64,000 nucleotides of DNA from Chaetorhynchus papuensis. Its lineage: Eukaryota > Chordata > Aves > Passeriformes > Rhipiduridae. Positions within the stretch are counted from its first letter, which is position 1. Each line of letters opens with the position of its first letter. Shown here piece by piece: positions 25,901-37,100 of the stretch. Below the pieces are notes generated by a model. The model was not told the origin of the DNA. It did no database searches and saw only the letters and a list, made by a program, of their open reading frames with translations. A program made the position numbers and the translations under genes. The DNA is taken from NCBI GenBank assembly GCA_013396525.1, contig VWYX01000126.1, positions 62,001-126,000 on the forward strand. The letters run 5' to 3'.

Positions 25901-27307
25901 TTTGTACATATTGTTTATGATGACATTATGAAATGTTTGCTGCATGACTGATTGGACTTGCAAGATACTAATTCTTCTAGTATGATACTAATACTAGTAT
26001 GAACATGTAGGATTCTTCTGATGTGGCATTTTTTGGGAGACAGGTGGTAAATGGCTCTGGCCTTCTGAAAAGGGGGAAGTGGTGAAGCTCACCTGCGAAA
26101 CCCCGTTCCAGTAACAGTTCTCCCTGCCCTTACATTCCCTCTGCTCTTCAATATGTTACTGCTTCAGCTGTAAGTTGAGGGATGAGGGCATAGTTGGAAG
26201 GAGAGAATTCAGGAAGTACAGGAGTACTAAAAGAACAGTAAAATTTGGTTTAACTGATAACGGTGGTGTTGCTGTAGTTATTTTAGGTTCTGAATGGTAA
26301 CAAATAACTAATCAGTTACAACATTTCAATTGCTTTTTTTTTTTTTTTTTTTTTTAAGGCAAAAGTGAACAATTCTAGTCTAGTTGGAGTGGGTTACACC
26401 CAGACCCTGAGGCCAGGTAAGAGCTATCACGTGAATGATGTCATATATATCTTCTGTGCATCCTAAGGAAAATAATTGAGATCTCTGCATTTATGTGCAA
26501 CTATTTTCCTTCAGAATAATTTTTTCTTTCAACACTAAGTAGATGTTTTACAGTAGCTTCAGTTGTACATCACACCTATATCTAAACAAGACAAACTCTA
26601 TTTTATCTAATGGTATTAATGCATTGTATTCTTCACTGATCTGTGCAGGAGTGGACTGTATTATGTTTGACAGCTTAGCTTTAGGCTAGGCAAAGCATTG
26701 CTTTGTCCAATTGTACCGTGTTGAATGATAGCAGGTCTTCAAATTATGATTGTCAAAACCCCACACTTCCTGCTTTTCATATTTAGTAAAAAAACCCTCC
26801 AGAACTTAACTTGTTCTGCTTAAATATGAAAGCGCCTATTAAGGCTATATTACTATTGGTTAGTTCCTTATTTGAAAACCAATAAAAATCCTAATTTCAT
26901 TCTATCTGTTTATAGGCAGGAGTGTCTGTGTGCACACAGTTTTCCTCGTCCTCTGCATGTCTTAATGTAGTAAAGGAGAACTCTTGTGTATTTAGCTGTT
27001 AGAGACTTCTTATATCCACTTTATAGCTGTTTACAAAAATCATATAGCTTTCTTCACATAACTGACTTTCAGCAGATTTCATGGGTAAATATATTCTTCT
27101 CTGAAATCTCTAGAGGAAAGTAATGGTATAGAAAGAGAGGGACTTGTAATGACAGAGGTTGAGTTGCATCAAAGCTACTATGTGTGTTGTGAACATGCTG
27201 CTTTAAATCTTACAGGTGTGAAGCTTACACTGTCTGCCCTGATAGATGGAAAGAGCATCAATGCTGGTGGCCATAAACTTGGTCTTGGCCTGGAATTGGA
27301 GGCTTAA
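19873..27307 (+). CDS. VDAC2: VDAC2, voltage-dependent anion channel 2
   Basis: Mitochondrial outer-membrane beta-barrel porin that passes ATP, ADP and other anions; in vertebrates it also holds BAK and BAX. Coding exons: 19873-19939, 20933-20982, 23206-23358, 23448-23500, 23935-24162, 25306-25456, 26359-26416 and 27216-27307. They total 852 nt and join in frame to 283 residues ending GLGLELEA, the usual bird length. Every intron is GT-AG. Seen in the protein: N-terminal helix segment (about 1-25) starting MAIPPSYVDLGK, the membrane-facing glutamate E73, the GLK motif at about 94-96, the SKSKLTRNNF region in exon 6, and the eukaryotic porin signature region around YKLDSTASISAKVNN in exons 7-8. 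The ATG follows CTCCA directly after the acceptor. The mammalian N-terminal extension is absent, as expected for birds. V8 and P13 differ from the A and S that I recall in chicken. Identity is essentially certain. Confidence 0.98.
20933..20982 (+). CDS. VDAC2: VDAC2 exon 3
   Basis: A 50-nt exon with acceptor TTAAG|GTTTTGG and donor AGTG|GTGAGT. It encodes residues 23-39 (GFGLVKLDVKTKSASGV), the first beta strand. Phase 1 in, phase 0 out. Confidence 0.95.
23206..23358 (+). CDS. VDAC2: VDAC2 exon 4
   Basis: A 153-nt symmetric exon encoding residues 40-90, from EFTTSGSSNTDTG to EIAIEDQ. It contains E73 in the TFTEKW motif, the bilayer-facing acidic residue tied to hexokinase binding and gating in VDAC1 and VDAC2. 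Confidence 0.96.
23448..23500 (+). CDS. VDAC2: VDAC2 exon 5
   Basis: A 53-nt exon after an 89-nt intron, encoding IAKGLKLTFDTTFSPNT (91-107) plus two bases of G108. It contains the GLK triplet, implicated as a nucleotide-binding motif in VDACs. Confidence 0.95.
23935..24162 (+). CDS. VDAC2: VDAC2 exon 6
   Basis: A 228-nt exon with acceptor TTTCAG|GAAG and donor ATGT|GTAAGT. It encodes the middle barrel strands from GKKSGKIKSAYKRE through GDFQLHTN. The two cysteines in KRECVNLGC are conserved in VDAC2 proteins. Confidence 0.96.
25306..25456 (+). CDS. VDAC2: VDAC2 exon 7
   Basis: A 151-nt exon from NDGSEFGGSIYQK to LDSTASIS (residues 185-234), with acceptor GTGCAG|CAATG and donor CTCA|GTAAGT. 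It contains the start of the porin signature region. Confidence 0.96.
26359..26416 (+). CDS. VDAC2: VDAC2 exon 8
   Basis: A 58-nt exon encoding residues 235-253 (AKVNNSSLVGVGYTQTLRP). Its acceptor is preceded by an uninterrupted run of 22 T. Because 58 is not a multiple of three, skipping it would shift the frame. Confidence 0.95.
27216..27307 (+). CDS. VDAC2: VDAC2 exon 9, C-terminus
   Basis: Acceptor TTACAG|GTGTG; it encodes GVKLTLSALIDGKSI to the end at ELEA, with TAA at 27305-27307. These are the last two beta strands, which close the barrel against strand 1. Confidence 0.96.
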
Positions 27308-27765
27308 AAAGGTGAAGAAACTGCTGCAGAGAAGGGATATCAGAAGAATTTGGCCTTAAAATGTATTTCCAATGTGACCAGCAGGCTTTTTTTTCCAGGA
27401 AGGATGACCTAGAACAAGAGCTGTATTTGAAGTATTTAGACAGTTACTTGTTAGCTGGTTTCTAGTTAAATTGGTTACCCATCTAGTTAAAATTCTGCAT
27501 TAGTGCAGTCACTTAAACATTATTTAAATGTATTTAACTGTTTAATGCGCTACCCACAAATAATGAAATAGACATTTATGAAAACTGTACAATTGTGTGC
27601 ATGTTTGTTTTTATGTTCCTTTTAACATTCGATATTACCATTGAATGAAAAATGGATCACTGGATGTTTTGAAATGAGGTCAACAATTTTGTTGAATGGT
27701 CTGAACTAGAAATACATTTGGTATCCCAAGACAAATTATGAATAAAACAAGTACACACACATACT
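27308..27765 (+). other. VDAC2: VDAC2 3' UTR
   Basis: AT-rich sequence follows the stop codon, and the AATAAA hexamer at 27741-27746 would place cleavage about 15-25 nt later. The length of about 450 nt is ordinary for this gene. A second AATAAA at 28222-28227 could serve a longer isoform. Confidence 0.75.
27741..27746 (+). terminator. VDAC2: VDAC2 poly(A) signal AATAAA
   Basis: Canonical hexamer 434 nt after the stop codon, followed by a CA-rich and then GT-containing stretch that suits cleavage and processing. Confidence 0.7.
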
Positions 27766-28229
27766 TGTGCCTCAGATATTTTAAGAGTGAAGATAGGAGG
27801 GTAGTGCTCAGTTAAGTTTTAACTTTTAAGTAATCCAAGAAGTAGTGCTCTGTACCTTTGTGCAATTAAGGACCCCCACCCATGACAATACTGAATATAG
27901 GTGAACAGTTGGATTCCTCAAGCAAATTGAATGTGCTTTTCTGTCAGGTAAGGTTTGTCACACAATGGTTTAATTCCCCCTGTGATCCACAGGTGAGATA
28001 TACTGTGTTCCTAGTTGGCCTCCTGATGCAAAAAGTGCAGTTCGATGTACTTGGCACACTGAGACATTTAAGAAATGTTCCTTGAAAAACCTCACCACAA
28101 ACACCTTTTGCTTATATTTGTATGAAGTGAGATGTATCTCTGCAATTGAATGTAACAGTGTAATGGTATAACAGCCTGCTTATCCCAACTGCTGTGAGAG
28201 GTTTCTGCTTAAAATGACTGAAATAAAGA

Positions 28230-31200
28230 CAATTTTAAATGGAGATTGAGGAAAATGCATCTGATCTTGCTTTCCCTTTAACTAATAAATCTTGGCAGAT
28301 ACCCATTTTAAGTCCAGAAGCTTGCAGAATAATGGGAAAACTCATGTTTTTCCAGGATAGTTATAAATAAGAGAGAATAGAAGTATGAGGGATATTTGGT
28401 CTGTGAACCTAACATCCCTTAAGGCTGAACTAGCTGTGAATGTCTTTAATGTGGAATATATTAAATACATGTAGTTGCACTGCTTACATTTAAGAGTTGG
28501 GATTTACTGAGCTTGGGGTAATGCCTGGAGCCTACTTCTTAAGACACTCTCATAGCTGAGGAGGGTGTCTTGATACTTAGTCTTGCAGTCAGTGGTTCAC
28601 AGCAGCTCCCTTCATAGTGCAGGTGGCTGACTTACGATCAGGAAGCTTTCTCTGGTTTGAAAGTATCATCAGTTGATACTGGATTAAAATTAATGCCCAT
28701 AAAAGTCTCAGTGATTTGCTTGAGGTCTTGTTCCATCCCGCATTGTTTCCCTTCAGACTGAAATTCTCACATGAAGCACTCTGTTAATGAACTGCCTGTG
28801 TTTAGGCTTGAACTGTGGAGTAGCTGAGCCTCCTTCTTTGCAGAGTAGAGCTTAAGCCTCCAGCTCAGGCTCTTAAGCTGGCTTGCTGGTGTGTTTGACT
28901 AATTTTCTTACATGATCGCAAAGCATTTGTGCTTTGGATTACCTTTATTGCTGTTGTCACTAAATGCCCTTGTCTGAGTCGCATTTCTACCCCTTGATGG
29001 TGGAAGAAGCATGTAAGGTGCAATTCATTGCTGTCACTGCATGTTAAGGTCTGTAGTATGTATTTTTAGTTCAAGGTGGTTTTCTGTGCTAGACCACTTA
29101 AAAAAAAGCTAGAGACCATGCAGCCAGACATTGAATTTTTTGGATGTGTTCTCTTTTCAGTATAACCCTCTTTGGTGCCTCACAAGGAGTGTCTGGGCTT
29201 CTTCTGATACAAAAATCACAAAAAGAAAAAAAAATTAAACCTTAAAAAACCAAAACAAACCAAAAAATCCCCCAAACAAACCAAAACCTACCAAAAACCA
29301 AAAAACTCCCTGAAATAATGTGTGCCTGTATGCATTGTCCAGCTGCAGCACCCAGGCAAATAACTAATTGTGTCTTTTGGTTGTGAGTGATGCCTTGTTT
29401 CTATCCTTAAACCAGTGACACTGATATTTCTCAGCTTTTGATAGGGCTGTAATTGACACTTTCTTTTATCTGGTGATCGTGGTTTGTGGGTTTTGGTTTT
29501 TCTTTATTTTAGAAGCAAACACTATAACCTTTTTCTTCACTACCTGCTCTAGATGGGTTTTTTTCTGAGGTCACAAAATGGGTAAGTGAAATAGAAGCAC
29601 ATATTGCTGCATTTTTCTTCAACTCTTAAAAATTAGTAATGGAAAACTTGAACCTGCTCATTTTACTCTTTGTAAGTGTGCATGACTTTACTAGTCCTCA
29701 GCCTTCAAACCTTAAATAGTTGTATTTGTTATAATGCTGATAGGCAACTGGAGAAGTAAAAGGGCTCTGCAGTAGTTTAAAGAGCTGTGCAAATGTGAGT
29801 TATCCTAAAGTATTGTCATAAATCACTACTTTGAACATGAAAAGGAAGTTGTGTCTATTTCTTGCTATCTCTCAAGTGAGGCTTATTACAAATGGCTTTC
29901 AGACTTACTTTTCAACTGTTACAGAAGCTTGTGGTGTAATTGGAGTTTTGTGGTAAGGAATGTTGGTAGTTTATATAGCTCCATTTTATTAAAATATGTA
30001 AAAAGCCTTAACAGTAACTTTCAGTGCCAGACAGCCTTTCCTCAGGTGTCCTGAATAAAAACCCCCCACCACTTGAGATAACCAATGACCAGAGCATCGT
30101 TCTTCATCTTGTTTGTGTGAACTGTAGCATTGCATTCCTGCCTGGTACAGCTGGAGTAGGGGGTGTCTGTGTATATTGCAAGGAGACCTAATCACGCTTT
30201 CATAAATAAAAATCCTTTCACATGAGATTATGATGCCCTGGATTTCACAAGTTACTGAGTGTCCTGAACGTTTATGCTCTTCCTGTGCTGTAGAAATTCT
30301 CCAGGTTGATTCACTTAACCTTGCACTCTTCACCGGGTTCAGCTGGGTATGGTATATTCCTAAATCTGCCTCTTGCACACTGCTGTTGTTCAAAAGCAGG
30401 AAATTTGGAACTATTTCGGAATGGGCATGGAAACCTTTCGCCCTCAAGCGTTGGGACAAGGTTTTTTACCTTTCCCCTGGCGCTGGATAAAGCGAGGCAG
30501 CAGTAAGTGTGCTTGCTGCCCTCTAATGTCCTGTTCTGGTGTTTGGCTCATTGCTGCAACAGGCCCTCGGCCGGGCACAAATACACGTTAAATTCATGGT
30601 GATTGCTCTCCTGGGGGAAGTAGAACCGAGCAAACAAGAGCCAGCTCATGCATGGATGATTCAGCCCTGCTTTTACCAAAGGTCCTTGTTTCCTTATCAG
30701 TCCAGTGAGCAGAGAAGCAATTCTATGCAAGGCGAGTCAGTAGTGATAAAACTGGCTCACACCAGTAGCAGTAGTGTCTTAAAGGAAGGTAGAAATGCTT
30801 CCTGGGAACCAACTGGCAGAGAGGAAAACCCAAAGAAAAAGCTGATTGAGTTGTTATGTGGCATGAAAAGGCTACACTTATTGTAAGTGGTTTTATTGTG
30901 TTTGTCAGTTTCCCTTTGCAGTGGAATGTTTCTGTTCCCGATCTGGAATAGTAATAAAAACATGGATTATATCCATTAGTGTAGTGTGCATTCATTTAGT
31001 GGTATTTAGTGGTATTTCCCGTCTCATTATTATTTCTGGGCCTGCCTTTAGCTGTGCTTTGGGTCCTTTCCACATGCTGCTGGGTCAAATGGGAAGCAAT
31101 GAACAGCTGGATTTTTTGTGAGCATAATGTGCAGCATCTTTTACTTAAGTTGCAAGTTCAATACAAATGCTCATGTAAAAAGATGATTTTTTTTTTTTTT

Positions 31201-31680
31201 TTGGAAAGTCACTTCTGAGAATATGCAATTAAAACTTGTGAAAATGCTATTAGACAAAATGTGGGTGTTACATACTGAGATTTGGTTCCTATCTACTCTC
31301 ATTTTTTTGCTGGAGTTGGGAAAAATGCTGACAGACCTTTAAAGATGGCAAGTATGGACTGTTCCAGCTCCAAATATCTGACCTTTACTTCAGTATCTTT
31401 TTAAGTGAGAGTTTTCTGCTGAGCCTAATACGGCAGTACTTGGAGTACACTTGCTGCTGGTTAACAGTAGTGCACATATCAGAAATGTTTCAAGGCTTTG
31501 TGGGTGTTTCCATGAGATGTTCGTCCTGGATCCATGGGAGAAGATCCTAATGCTGAAACAATGACGTTGTTTAAGGGTTTGGCATTCTTAACACTTACTA
31601 CTTTTTTTTTGTTTACTTTGCCTGTGTTCCTGTGAGCATTAAAATACTAAATGGCTATTACAGAAATGTCCCTGATCTAT
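28230..31680. other. Intergenic, no gene seen
   Basis: AT-rich sequence downstream of VDAC2. It holds an A-rich CCAAAA-type tract at about 29219-29311 and a 16-T run near 31187. Open frames around 30.2-31.0 kb overlap on both strands and match no family. Confidence 0.6.
29219..29311. repeat. Degenerate (CCAAAA)n A-rich tract
   Basis: An interrupted array of CCAAAA, ACCAAA and AAACC units with almost no G for about 90 bases. Similar tracts recur elsewhere in the window (see findings). Confidence 0.7.
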
Positions 31681-32042
31681 CGCTGTGTTTCATCGCTTCA
31701 GCTTGAGCCACTCGAGCTCCGCCTGAGAGCCGGCACGGAGGGGAGAGCTGAGGTAGGACCTCACAAGGAACCAGTGAGCTTTTCCCCCTGGGATTCTTAG
31801 CGGTTTATGGTGACATGATTAAAAATACACTTTAAATTACTCTTTAGTACGCACACGTGCCTCCTTCGTTTAAGAAATGCTGAGTTTCGCTATGCTGTAG
31901 TTGGAGTTTGACTGCGGCGTGGGGAGGGTTGTGTGCGAGTTTTCTCTCCTGCAACAGTCCGGGATGTTTTCCCGGCAGCTTCCGAGGGAGCTTTGTTGCA
32001 ATTTACTGTTCCTCGTGACCCACCGCGGTGCCACGGCTCTGG

Positions 32043-32290
32043 GGATGAGGGGGCGATCCCCTCAGCCGGCCGGGGCCGCTCCGAGGCAGTGGCGATGAGG
32101 AGGGCGATTCTCCCAGGCCGGCCGGGGCCGCTCCGAGGCAGTGGCGATGAGGAGGGCGATTCTCCCAGGCCGGCCGGGGCCGCTCCGAGGCAGTGGCGAT
32201 GAGGAGGGCGATTCTCCCAGGCCGGCCGGGGCCGCTCCGAGGCAGTGGCGATGAGGAGGGCGATTCTCCCAGGCCGGCCGGAGCCGCCCC
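32043..32290. repeat. 52-bp GC-rich minisatellite, about 4.8 copies
   Basis: Units start with GGCGATGAGG at 32091, 32143, 32195 and 32247. The three complete central copies (32091-32246) read identical, flanked by a degenerate copy on the left and a truncated, diverged copy on the right. Each unit contains GGCCGGCC. The period is not a multiple of three, so the reading frame rotates between copies. This argues against a protein repeat even though long frames stay open. Confidence 0.95.
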
Positions 32291-32338
32291 CGCCGTCGGG
32301 GGTGCCGAGCGCCCGCCCCGAGTCTGCCGAGGGCCGCG

Positions 32339-32357
32339 GGCGCCACCTGGTGGCCGC
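32339..32357 (-). promoter_or_regulatory. CTCF-like motif
   Basis: On the - strand the sequence reads CGGCCACCAGGTGGCGCC. It differs from the classic CTCF core (CCACCAGGGGGCGC) by a single T in the G run. It lies about 50 bp from the end of the minisatellite. A weaker G-rich match, GTGAGGGGGCACT on the same strand, follows within 20 bp. Motif match only. Confidence 0.55.
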
Positions 32358-33119
32358 CAGTGCCCCCTCACGCCGCTGTTGCGCCCTCAGGAGGAGCCGC
32401 TGCTGCGGGCACCGTCCTCAGCCCACCGACCGAGGGAGGCAGCGGGAAATGATGATGGCAGCGAGCCCGAGCTGGTTCTGAGAGAGAAATAGAATTAGAG
32501 GAGGAAACGCCCCGCGTACGGCGTCACTCGGGGCGCTCTAGGCCTGCGACTGAGAGATTTGGGCAGCGCCCGTCGGGTCTGAGGGAGCAGCCAGCCCTGT
32601 TCTCACGGCCTGCGGCAGCTGGCTATTGCAAGCATCCCGTCCCCTGTCTAACAGAACTAATTAACGCAACAAGTTATCTCCCCGACTCCTGCTCCGCTCC
32701 TGACGTGACAATACTTTTCTAAAAGAAACCTCCAAATGGCTCGTGATACCTCGATTTCCAAAGAGATACCCTTGGTTATGAGAAGCACTTGCTGGCAGGA
32801 GGACAGAGCACACCAGCTGCCAAAACCCAGCAGGCAAAGGGGAAGGATTCGAAAAGTTGCTGACTCGTGATGTTCCCATGTCTGGCGGCATCAGGCCATG
32901 CGGCAGGGCCAGACCGACACTGTGCTGGCCACAAGGCATGTTAGAAGTGTGGGCGCATGGCTGCAGCCCAGGGACCTCACACTGCTTCAGTGTGGGTAGC
33001 TCACAAATTCTTCCCCCATCTTTGCAATTAATTGTAATTAATTTAAGTATCAATCAAGCCACTGGATCATGGGGACAGGGAAGAGAGCCCAGCAAGTCTC
33101 CTATGGGCCCGTCCCATGT

Positions 33120-33752
33120 GGATGTGGCTAGCAGTGTGCCCAGGTGGCCAAGAAGGCCAATGGCATCCTGGCTTGTATGAGAAATAACGTGATCAGCAGA
33201 ACTGGGGAAGTGATTGTCCCTCTCAGCACTGGTGAGGCCAGTGTACTGCATCCAGTTCTGGGTCCCTCAAATCAGGAAGAACATTGAGATGCTGGAGTGT
33301 GTCCAGAGAAGGGCAACAGAGCTGGTGAATGATCTACAGGGTAAGTCCTATGAGAAGCCGCTGAGTGAGCTGGGGTTGTTTAGCCTGGAGAAAAGGAGGC
33401 TCAGAGGTGACCTTATCATTCTCTACAACTGCCTGAAAGGAGGCTGTAGCCAGGCTGGGGACAGTCCCTTCTCCCAGGCAACAGGTGACAGTTTGAGAGG
33501 ACATAGCCTCAAGCTGCACTAGGGGAGATTTAGCTTAGACTTTAGGAGAAATTTCGTCACAGAAATTATGATTAAACATTGGAATGGACTGCCCAGGGAG
33601 GGTCTGTCCTGGGAGGTGTTTAAGAAGAGACTGGATATGGCACTCAGTGTCATGGTCTACTTGACACAGGGGTGTTCGGTCACAGGTTGGACTTGTTGAG
33701 CTCTGATGTCTTTTCCAACCTAATTGATTCTGTGATTCTGTGATGCTGTGGT
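33120..33752 (+). mobile_element. CR1 LINE, 5'-truncated 3' fragment
   Basis: A non-LTR retrotransposon remnant in the + orientation. The frame around 33214-33522 still reads the end of a CR1 reverse transcriptase (motifs such as QFWVPQ, VQRRATELV, LGLFSLEKRRLRGDLI and YNCLKGGC). It is followed by the typical 3' tail and the ATTCTGTG octamer repeat at about 33727-33743. CR1 is the dominant LINE of birds and is usually 5'-truncated as here. The element is dead: the endonuclease and most of the polymerase are missing, and upstream frames are broken. The exact 5' edge is uncertain by some tens of bases. Confidence 0.93.
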
Positions 33753-34052
33753 GAAGCACCAGCCTTTGCTGTTTGAGCTGCTGGTGCCATGGGGGCAGAA
33801 GTGGTTGGCACTGCTGTGAGGAGTGACACCATCCCCTTCACACAGAGGGGCTGTTAAAAAGCTGCTGTGCAAAATATTTCAGTTGAGGATGGGGAGGAGA
33901 GACAACTTTTGTCTGGGCTGTTTTGTTCATGAACATACAAAATTTGTCTTTCCTGGAAAAAAACAGAAGACTAGTGCATCCATGGTGCTGGGTAGTCAGC
34001 TGCTGCCCCAGGCTCCCCACTGCCTCTTCCTGGATGCTGCCTCACCTTGTCC

Positions 34053-34100
34053 TCTTTGGGGCCCCTTGTTGGTCTTTGGGGCCCCTTGTTGGTCTTTGGG
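34053..34100. repeat. 20-bp tandem duplication
   Basis: The unit GCCCCTTGTTGGTCTTTGGG occurs twice in exact copies (34061-34080 and 34081-34100), preceded by a partial copy. It lies just downstream of the CR1 fragment. Confidence 0.85.
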
Positions 34101-37100
34101 GCTCTGTTTCCTTTCCAAGCAGAGCATGCAAACACCTCTTTGCCAGTTGTATTGAACCCCTCAGCTCCTGGGGAGTGGGAGAAATGGGGGTACTGCCAGC
34201 TGCCCTGGTGCAGAGGGCTGAATCTGGGCCCAGGCCAAATTGACAGCTGTGGTGAATTTTTCCCTTGGTAACCTGTAGAGTGGTTTGGGTGGGTTGCAAC
34301 TGATCACAAGAGACACCTGGTATCATTTTCACTTCTCTAATTGGCAGCATGTGCTTTGGGGAGTAGAGTAGGGAGTGTTTTTATTTTTTCTTGGTGGTGG
34401 TGGTGGGAAGTGTGTGGCCTTTAGTCCTAACAGAAGATTGCCCGTTTTGGTGGAGTGTGTAGCAGCTCTTGCTGTCGTACCTGGGAGGTTCATTTGTTGG
34501 GCTGAACAGAGCCAGCTTTGACAGACATTCTCATGGATGTGGCAAGCAGAGGCAGTGGCCCTCTATGCTGTCAGCTGCAGAATTTTCCCTGACAAAGATG
34601 GCACTAGGTGAGTGTGAATGGGTGTCTGTGTTTCAAGAATCAATGTTTTATGAAATGTTTTTAAGAGAACTGCCATTCACAAGTAGTTCCTCATGGTGCT
34701 GTAATTTACTGTGGACGTAGGCTTATATTGCGGTCTTAGAAGGCTGATCTTCTTCCTCTGTGTTTGAGAAAATATTTTATCTTTGTATTATTCTTTTGAA
34801 GTACCTTAGGCAATCTGTTACAGCATGCAGTCCTGGTGCAAGACTGGTAGGCTTTTGGGTGAGTCTTAATGCTTTGTAGCAGAGGTCCTCTCTGCATTAG
34901 GGTATGGGAGCTTGTGTTGAAATTGTTTGCAGTGAACTTGAATAGCCTGAAGCTCCCCTGGTTTAACTTTTTCATGCCCATTATAAGCTGAATTCATGAG
35001 TGAGCACTGATGTAGGAGTTTTGGTAGTCTCCCTGCCAATACAGGACAACCTGACTAAAACACCCTCTCTGTTTCAAAACAATCTGGCTCAGAGTCCCAT
35101 TTCCTAACATTTCCTTTTCCTTGTGGGCAGCTGTAGCAGAGATGTACCATGGAGTCCCACCACAGTCATTAGTAGCAGCTTCTCCTGGGCACAGCTCCTC
35201 CTAACTCACAGCACACCCTGCTGCCAGAGGAGTGCATGTGGGGTGGTTGGCCTTGGGTCCCCTCTGGGTTTGGCAAAGCATAAGTCACTGCTGAGCAGAG
35301 ACGGCAGGGCTCGTAGGAAGCATGAGCCCACTGCCTTACAAACCTTTTGTGTTAAGCTAATTAAGTTTCTTGTTCATGAAATGAGACTGCTCTTATGTTT
35401 CTGTCTGTGATTTCCTGAATTAAAAACATGGTGTGGCGCATGTGCTTGGTCTAGTGGGGCTGGGGCACCTGGCAGCCACATGGCAGAGTGCGGCTGTGCT
35501 GGCCTTGGGTGGGAGTGGGTACACGCTGAGCTGAGCTGCCTGCACAGCAGCTGGTGGGTACCTGAGGGCAGGGTTACAGGCACAAAAACCTCAACCTGCA
35601 TAGCAGCAAGGGAGAGAAGGACTGAGGAGCAGAAAAGCAGTCAAAATGTAAACTTCTCAGAAGAAGAAAGGCTTTAACTTTGATCCTTTCCTTCATGGGA
35701 TAACTGTGGAAAACCTGTTCTTACTTCTCCTCTGTTTTTCTTCTCTTTGACTTACAGCCTTTGATCCCTTGGAGAAAAAGTACGTGAGTTAGCTGAAATG
35801 ACTCAGTGTGGCTGTAGCTGTAGCTGTTGACAGTCTAATTTTCTTTTATGAAGTAAATAAACGCAAAGCAGAAAGTTAAGATAATTAAATACAGAAGGCA
35901 GTTGTAACTTCTGCTGGTGATTCCCTGATTTTGTCTATTTCTTTTGCTGGAGAATTGTGACCACAGCACAAAGCTGCTTGGTCCTTCTGAGACCTAGGAA
36001 TCTTCCACTGGCACAGGCTACCAAAAGCCAGTTATTTTTCTGTTTATAGGTTTTCAGTTTATTAGCCTGAAGGCAAAAGAAGTAATATGAAACCCAATAA
36101 GGTCAGGAAGGACCACATAAAAGGTTGAATGCAGAAATGTTTGATCATAAAATTAAAATCTATATTATAATGCCTACACAGAATAGGGGCTGTCAAAATT
36201 AAGATTGCTTGTGCAAGTTTAATTAGTCTTTTGCAACATTGTCAGTGTTTAGCTTTGTGGCATTAATCATGTATCTTTAGTGTAGTTTGTAGAGGTGACC
36301 AAAATGGTTCCTAAGGTCAACAGGAAGACAGACCCTATCTGCATGCCTAAAGTGTTCATTAAGAGTTTACCATAGTCATGTCTGGAAGTTTAAATACACA
36401 CTTGAACTTAAGCTTGAGCTAAAGGGTATTACTCAATATATGGTATGTGACTGACTACCTTGAAAATGAAGAAAGGAAAACTTGGTAGCAGCTATCGAAG
36501 TAACCAAAGCTGCATGAGAGAGGGGAGTGAGATGGGCTTGATGGTACCTGAGACCTGTCCTGTAATGACAGAAGGAATTTAAGTGCTGGGTCTCTGGCTG
36601 TTAAATTAAATGTGTCTGTGCTTTTGTGTCCTTCAAGTTAGTCTTCAGTGGTAACTTGGATCAGTCTCAGAATTGTGAGGATAGGTCTGATCCCATGCAG
36701 CAGCCCTTGATAGGGCCCAAGGGAGCTCATCTTTGGTACTGTAGCACAGACCCTCTGCAGAATACCTAATGGGATCTTGATGGTTCTCCTGACCTGAGGA
36801 GAGGGACTACTGCCTGTTGGTGGGAATAGCTCCCAAGAAATGATTGTGCCTGAAATCCACAACAGCTATGGGAAGACCCAGAGGTGATGATATAGAAGCT
36901 GGCTCTACACATCTGTGGAGAAACTCCCGATTTTTGTACAGGAATCATTTTGTCAGGAGTTTGACCTAGTGTGTGTTGTTCTGTAATTGTACTTTGATAG
37001 TGAATTAATGCTCCTCTGCACTGCGAACGTCTTTGAGGCTCACTGGAATATAATCTAGCCCTGCTGCTTAAAGGAAACCAAGGAGGGCTCTGCTTTTCTT

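Larger units (their letters stand above)
31690..32640. promoter_or_regulatory. Orphan CpG island between VDAC2 and COMTD1
   Basis: A CpG-dense block, densest at about 32020-32560, lies 4 kb past the VDAC2 3' end and 12 kb past the COMTD1 3' end. It contains a 52-bp minisatellite and a CTCF-like motif. No splice-consistent coding exon of a known protein is visible, and the open frames across it follow from the repeat and GC content. It may be the promoter of a non-coding RNA, a boundary element, or simply a GC-rich tandem array. Confidence 0.55.

Noticed and set aside
29989..30996. A cluster of overlapping frames on both strands, up to 156 codons
   Set aside because: They overlap on both strands and match no domain. 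More likely chance in intergenic DNA.
31933..32492. Open frames through the 52-bp minisatellite on both strands
   Set aside because: The 52-bp period rotates the frame, both strands are open, and the product is low-complexity Pro/Arg/Gly. There is no splice-consistent gene structure.
33214..33522. A 102-codon frame as a host gene
   Set aside because: It is the surviving reverse-transcriptase tail of a 5'-truncated CR1 element.
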